Positions 59,520 to 64,000 of a stretch of DNA of 64,000 nt are shown here, in pieces. The notes under the pieces are model-generated. The model saw only the letters and a list, made by a program, of their open reading frames with translations. It had not been told where the DNA came from and made no database searches. The stretch comes from Isoetes taiwanensis. Its lineage: Eukaryota; Streptophyta; Lycopodiopsida; Isoetales; Isoetaceae. The first letter of the stretch is position 1; the number at the start of each line of letters is the position of its first letter. The stretch lies in NCBI GenBank assembly GCA_021234155.1, contig JAJEKV010000005.1, forward strand, positions 5,871,216-5,935,215, given 5' to 3'. The position numbers were made by a program, and so were the translations under genes.

Positions 59520-62212
59520 TTGACCTTGATCTCCTTTCAAACTCTGGAAGTTGAAGTAATTGATCTAGGAGAAAACCAACCCATCTAGTTGGCTGCTAAT
59601 CTTCCAAAACCTTATAAAGCTCGTGCCCTGAGCCTCTTCAAGAAGTTCCAACATATCTTTGCGTGGAGCTACAAAGATTTAAGAGGTATCAAGAAAGAAT
59701 TGGGGGAACCGGCCATTCCCACCAAACCAGATGCTAGCCCGATCTAGCGACGACGGTACAGGCTCAACCCCAATTATCGTGATCGTGTCAAAGCAGAAAT
59801 AGGTAAACTTCTGGCTGCTGGATTGATTTATGAGGTCAAACATTCCGAGTGGGTGAGCCCAATTGTTATTGCTCTCAAGCATAATGGCAAAATACGTGTT
59901 TGTGTGGATTATCGAAAACTAATATGGCCACGGAACATGATCATTTTCCACTATCCTTCACATATTGAAGAAGTACCAGGCCATGAGATGTACTCCTTTA
60001 TGGATGGCTTCTCGGGCTATAATCAAATCTCTATAGAGGTTGAGGATCAATTGAAAACTACATTCATCATGCTATGGCGCACTTTTGCCTACAAAGTGGT
60101 GTTTTTTGGATTATCCAACTCTCCCTCTACTTTTCAACGCATTATGCTTTCCGTTTTTCAAGATTACATGAAAGATAATGCCTTTCTGCAAGTTTTTCAA
60201 GATAATTTTTCTGCTTATAGCTCCATGGATGAAAATCTCGATAAATTGGAGCTTGTTTTTCAAAAGTATGATGAATCTAGTATCAGTTTGAATCCCGAAA
60301 AGTGCACTTTTTGTGTCACTTCAGATGTCCTTCTTGGCCATGTAGTGAGTAAAGATGGCATTACCACAGACCCTGCAAAAATCAGTTGTGTCCTCAAAGC
60401 TCAAGCACCTTCCAACATCAAGGAAACACTCTCATTCTTGGGCAAGGTAAATTATTATGCAACCTTCATTCCAGGGCTCACCGCCAATGTAGATCCCATT
60501 CATAAACTCACGGGTGATGAATCATCTTGGGCTTAGAATCCCCAGGCGGATGCAGCGTTTCAGAAATTGAAGGTTCTGCTCACTCAAGCTCCTGTTCTTG
60601 TTCTTGTTCCACTGCAATGAGACAAACCTTTTCATGTTCATGTTGATATCTCGGCCTTTGCCATAGGTGCTGTTCTTTCTCAAAAATATGATTCTCACAC
60701 TAACAAGCCTTTTCGCTATGCCAGCAGAATACTTAATCCTGTTGAGAAGAATTATTCTGCCACAAAATGTGAAGTGCTTGGACTCATCTTCTGTGTACAA
60801 AGGTTCCGTCATTATTTGTTGGGTAGCAAATCAAGTTATTTGTTGATCATCAAGCTCATCTTTTTTCTGATCAACAAAACCACGTCCACAGGACACATTG
60901 CCCGTTGGGTACTGCTCTTCAAGAGTTTGCTCCCTTTGAAATCATAATAAGGCAGGTGAGTCACATGTTGTGCCTGATTATCTTTTACTTATTCAAACGG
61001 ATGACCCATCCAAGGGTGTTTCAGATGTTTTTCCTGATGCACAACTCTTCTTGGCCATGGCCACGCCCCATTGGTTTCATGACTATCAACAATATATGCT
61101 CTCTGGTGCATTATTGTCAGAAGACCCCACGCTCTCTCCTGAGAAGATCCGGTCACGCCGTCAACAGTTTCTCCGTGAAGTCCGTGACTATACCATGGCC
61201 GCGGGACATCTCTATAAGTGTGGCAAGGATATAGTTCTGTGTCGATGCATTCTTCCTCGCGAAGTTCCAGAGATTGTTCGCCAAGCCCATGAAGGCCTTG
61301 GTGTAGGACATTTTAGTGGTGATACCACGGCGCACAAAATTATTCTAGCTCGCTATTTTTGGCCCACGCTCTTCAAGGACACCCATGCTCATGCGCGCAA
61401 CTGAATGGGAAATGGATTTTATTGGGCCCATAGATCCACCTGCGCTGCACGGCACTCCACTCCCGTGCTCACTATATACTAGTTCTTACAGATTATGCCA
61501 CTAAGTGGGCAGAGGTCTGTGCACTTCCTGATAATACTGCTGTCAGCACAGCTAAGGTACTTTACACGCATATTATCACATGCTTTGGCTGTCCCACAGA
61601 ACTTGTCAATGACCGAGGTGTTCATTTTTGTAAACCAAACAATCAAAGAATTGACGAACTATTTGCATATTCATCACAGGAAGAGTACTCCTTATTATCC
61701 ACAAGGAAATGGCCTTGCAGAAAGTACAAACAAGACACTCATCAACATTTTGAAGAAAATTTATGACACTTCCAGAACTGATTGGTAGGAAAAATTACCT
61801 ACTGTTTTGTGGGCTTACAACGCCAGTTTCAAAATTGCTACAGGATAAACACCATTTAAATTGGTCTATGGTCAAGAAGCTCTCATGCCTTTTGAGTATG
61901 TTCTTCCGTCCCTTCATTTCCAACTTACTATTGTGCATGATCCACCTACTGCTCCTCAGGAAGCATGTTTATCAATTACAACAGTTAGATGAGCTTCGCA
62001 GAGATGCTTATCTTCGAGTTCTTGCTGGACAACAGTTAAGGAAGTCCTGGCATGACAAACACATCAAAACAAAAACATTCAAGCAAAGAGATTTAGTTCT
62101 TCTTTATGATTTCAGATGTAAAAATTTTTCAGGAAAACTGAAATTTCGGTGGCCTGGCCCTTATCAAGTTCTTAACATGGTCCAGCCAAGTGTTTTTCAA
62201 CTGGCAGAGTAA
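59520..62212 (+). pseudogene. Ty3/gypsy retrotransposon pol remnant (RT, RNase H, integrase)
   Basis: Order and motifs: FAWSYKDLRG entry segment (~59650), reverse transcriptase from VSPIVIALKHNGKIRVCVDY (59850) through FMDGFSGYNQI and FAYKVVFFGLSNSPSTFQR; the catalytic Asp pair is lost (VFQDNFSAYS where FLDD is expected). RNase H-like sequence with HVDISAFAIGAVLSQ follows (~60640). The integrase has a zinc-finger-like HEGLGVGHF block, then EMDFIGPID, ELVNDRG and YYPQGNGLAES with its DDE residues in different frames, and a GPY/F-type end (FRWPGPYQVL). Stops at 59745, 60534 and 60618 and several shifts break it. No gag, protease or LTR was found. Chromovirus signs are absent; it resembles the Athila/Tat side. 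Confidence 0.88.
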
Positions 62213-62412
62213 GATGACACTCCATTACCCACTCTGGTTAATGGTTTTTGCCTTAAACCTTTCCACACAGACAAAATAGACACAATTCAGAAACAGAGAT
62301 GCAGGAGTGAGCACAAACACTTACTTATATTAAAAAAAAACCAAGGATTACAACAATATTTGGGCCTCGCCCTTATTTAACCGCTACGCAAAATTCTAAT
62401 TTAAAAACCTGG
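62213..62412. other. 3' flank of the gypsy pol remnant
   Basis: Short non-coding stretch with ACAGAAACAGAGATGCAGGAG and an A run at 62332-62342. I could not identify a polypurine tract or LTR start with confidence. Confidence 0.35.
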
Positions 62413-62652
62413 CTACTCTGGATTAGTAGCAACACAGGCCAGCAGGATCACATACTTGGCATGATCCGGGTCATAGCGAAGATGCAGCACAACATCCTGG
62501 TGGTTCGTTATGGGGTCCGGATTGTTAGCGGAAGCGCCCAGCCATTCATCCATCGGGATACCCCGATTCTTCATCTTCCATAGATCAAAATCGTTCATCT
62601 TGCAAGTAATCCACTCACAGCGGTTCTTTGGCATGGTGTTTGGCATATCCAT
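62413..62652 (-). CDS. Small antisense ORF 3' of the gypsy pol, with its own TATA box
   Basis: 79 residues from a Met at 62652: NRCEWITCKMNDFDLWKMKN, GIPMDEWLGASANNPD, HQDVVLHLRYDPDHAKYVIL. The composition is protein-like. A TATA box on the same strand is only about 40 bases upstream. Plant Tat-lineage retroelements carry antisense ORFs between pol and the 3' LTR, so this could be such an ORF, but no homology could be tested. No known domain. Confidence 0.45.
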   Translation of the reverse strand: MDMPNTMPKNRCEWITCKMNDFDLWKMKNRGIPMDEWLGASANNPDPITNHQDVVLHLRYDPDHAKYVILLACVATNPE

Positions 62653-62689
62653 CGTTGCAAATTGGTGTTTTCCTCTCGAACCTTGCTCG

Positions 62690-62701
62690 CCTTATATAGT
62701 T
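62690..62701 (-). promoter_or_regulatory. Minus-strand TATA box
   Basis: Reverse complement AACTATATAAGG, about 40 bases before the ATG at 62652. A start about 30 bases on would leave a leader of only about 10 bases. Confidence 0.5.
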
Positions 62702-63623
62702 CTATTGTGACGTTCCAGCATAACATACGGTCTGAATACGTATATTATACTGTCACGTCACACGTACATGTCATCATGACAACTACTTGAGTGCCGTAAA
62801 GGGTTGCACCTAGGAGGCAACCTCGTATGTTGCGCATGTATATTAAACATAAGCAACTAAAACCCCCTTGCCAAGTGGCAATACCCCATTTGGTCCATTC
62901 TAACCTCACCCTAAAAGTTCACATATAAGGAACCAAAGGAGAAACCCTAAACCTTTCTCCTTTCGCATTTTGGGCTTCCCTGAGCCATTCCGGCTAAGGC
63001 AAGCTGCCATTTCGCATTGCCAGGCATCGCTGAGCCACCTTTGCACATTAGATTCATCAGGAGCAACAGTCTCCAGCAAGAATGAAGGCATGGACGCAAT
63101 CCGAGGAGCTGGAGCTAGCCAAGGATCAGGTAACTTGCGATTCTATTGTGCAAAGCCGCCTCTTAGCCCGGCAATGAGTTAGGATAGTATGTTAGATCAG
63201 TCCTACTATCAGCCTTGTAGATCCTAAGATCAACCGCCGTAATGAAAGAACTTAACCTTGTATGTCTAGGTAAGATAGATTAGATCTTATTCAGTATTTC
63301 AGTTCTTTGATGTTGAGGATGTTCCATTCTATGCTCTCCTGTGTATGTGGGAATGAGGGTAGAGACCCTGAAACCTTCATTAGCAGATGATCCTAGATAG
63401 CCTCATTAATTCCCAATTAATGCGGCCCGTGTACAAGAGCCCGCCTGGTGTGAGTGGCGGGGCTAGACCGGTGGAATAAGGGGGACTTGTCCCATCATTG
63501 ATTGATCCCTCTGGTGTGTAAAGCCTATCAGGGATCTAAGCTGGCTAGGCTTAGATAATTAACTTCATTACATCATGTTTCCATGCGATCATTGGCAGAG
63601 TGTTGTGACATCTTTTTGGACAG
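62702..63623. other. Region before the leucyl-tRNA synthetase exons
   Basis: No convincing exon. 63082-63130 holds an ATG-led stretch reading MKAWTQSEELELAKDQ followed by a GTAACTTG donor-like site; it does not match what I expect of the synthetase and is not assigned. AGGGTTT-type telobox complements (AAACCCTAAACC) lie at 62941-62955. Confidence 0.35.
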
Positions 63624-63924
63624 CTGAAAGCACTGGGATTTTCATATGATTGGGAACGGGAAATCTCAACCACTGAACAAGATTATTATAAATGGACACA
63701 ATGGATATTTTTGCAATTGTTCAAGTGGAAGATGAGCCCTATTCATTATGATATGTTGGTTCAGTCATAATTTAGAAGTTTTTGTTTAGGTTTTCTGAAT
63801 CACATGTTATTTTTTCCAGGCAGAGGTACCATTGAATTGGTGTCCTGCCCTTGGAACTGTACTTGCAAACAAAGAAGTTATTGATGGATTAAGTGAGCGA
63901 GGTGGCCATCCTGTTGTGCGGAAG
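63624..63924 (+). CDS. Leucyl-tRNA synthetase (plastid/organelle type), two internal exons, partial
   Basis: Exon 63624 to about 63725 reads [20 protein letters not shown] then [14 protein letters not shown] after a GGACAG acceptor. Exon 63820-63924 reads [20 protein letters not shown] then [15 protein letters not shown] between TTTTTCCAG and GTATGA. These are the Rossmann-fold segment and the WCP zinc-region block of bacterial-type leucyl-tRNA synthetases, which charge tRNA-Leu. The gene continues past the right edge. The short residue stretch normally linking FLQLFK to AEVP is missing and no phase-correct donor was found after 63725, so this may be a divergent gene or a pseudogene. Confidence 0.75.
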
Positions 63925-64000
63925 GTATGAAAGGCTACATTATAATTTCTGAATTGCTGCAAAAAGGATGAGTTATACTACAAATCCAGTATCCAATTTT

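Overview
The window looks like nuclear DNA of a green plant (streptophyte), not a prokaryote. It carries GT-AG-spliced genes for plastid-type proteins (a CPBP-family membrane protease, the small subunit of acetolactate synthase and part of a plastid/organelle-type leucyl-tRNA synthetase), a decayed plastid 16S rRNA fragment, and many plant-type transposable elements. I cannot name the species. A Penelope-like reverse transcriptase is unusual for flowering plants and hints at another lineage, but this is only an inference.

Layout: 1-330 is the 3' flank of a MULE whose relative lies at 46.0-47.4 kb. 773-7931 is a complete 7.16-kb Mutator-like element with 9-bp target duplication, 32-bp terminal repeats, arrays of a palindromic subterminal motif and two convergent spliced genes: a MULE transposase (+) and a Ulp1/C48-type protease (-). 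8-10.9 kb is non-coding with several short tandem duplications. 10.94-12.89 kb (-) is a nine-exon plastid CPBP protease gene. 15-25.7 kb holds LINE fragments and a Penelope-like element (-) set between two 2.5-kb direct repeats. 27.8-28.8 kb is a hAT-like non-autonomous element with an 8-bp target duplication. 29.9-32.1 kb (-) is probably an unrecognised multi-exon gene. Fold-back elements lie at 29.0-29.3 and 32.6-33.0 kb. 36.2-42.9 kb is a long pyrimidine-rich, coding-poor tract built from repeated modules, followed by a LINE copy inserted into a TATC microsatellite. 46.0-47.06 kb is a deleted MULE transposase. 47.74-51.19 kb (+) is an intact twelve-exon acetolactate synthase small-subunit gene. 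54.3-62.7 kb holds a decayed pogo/Tigger-like transposase, Ty3/gypsy remnants, a plastid rRNA fragment, a tandem array with heat-shock-element-like motifs and a small antisense ORF. The right edge enters a leucyl-tRNA synthetase gene.

The two confident host genes both act in plastids: one regulates branched-chain amino acid synthesis, the other is a membrane protease. They do not form a pathway together. The most interesting unit is the 7.16-kb MULE, because the Ulp1-like gene can be rebuilt exon by exon with a visible His/Asp/Cys triad and sits opposite the transposase. Exon boundaries given here come from splice-site phase and protein similarity judged by eye; no alignment or database search was run.
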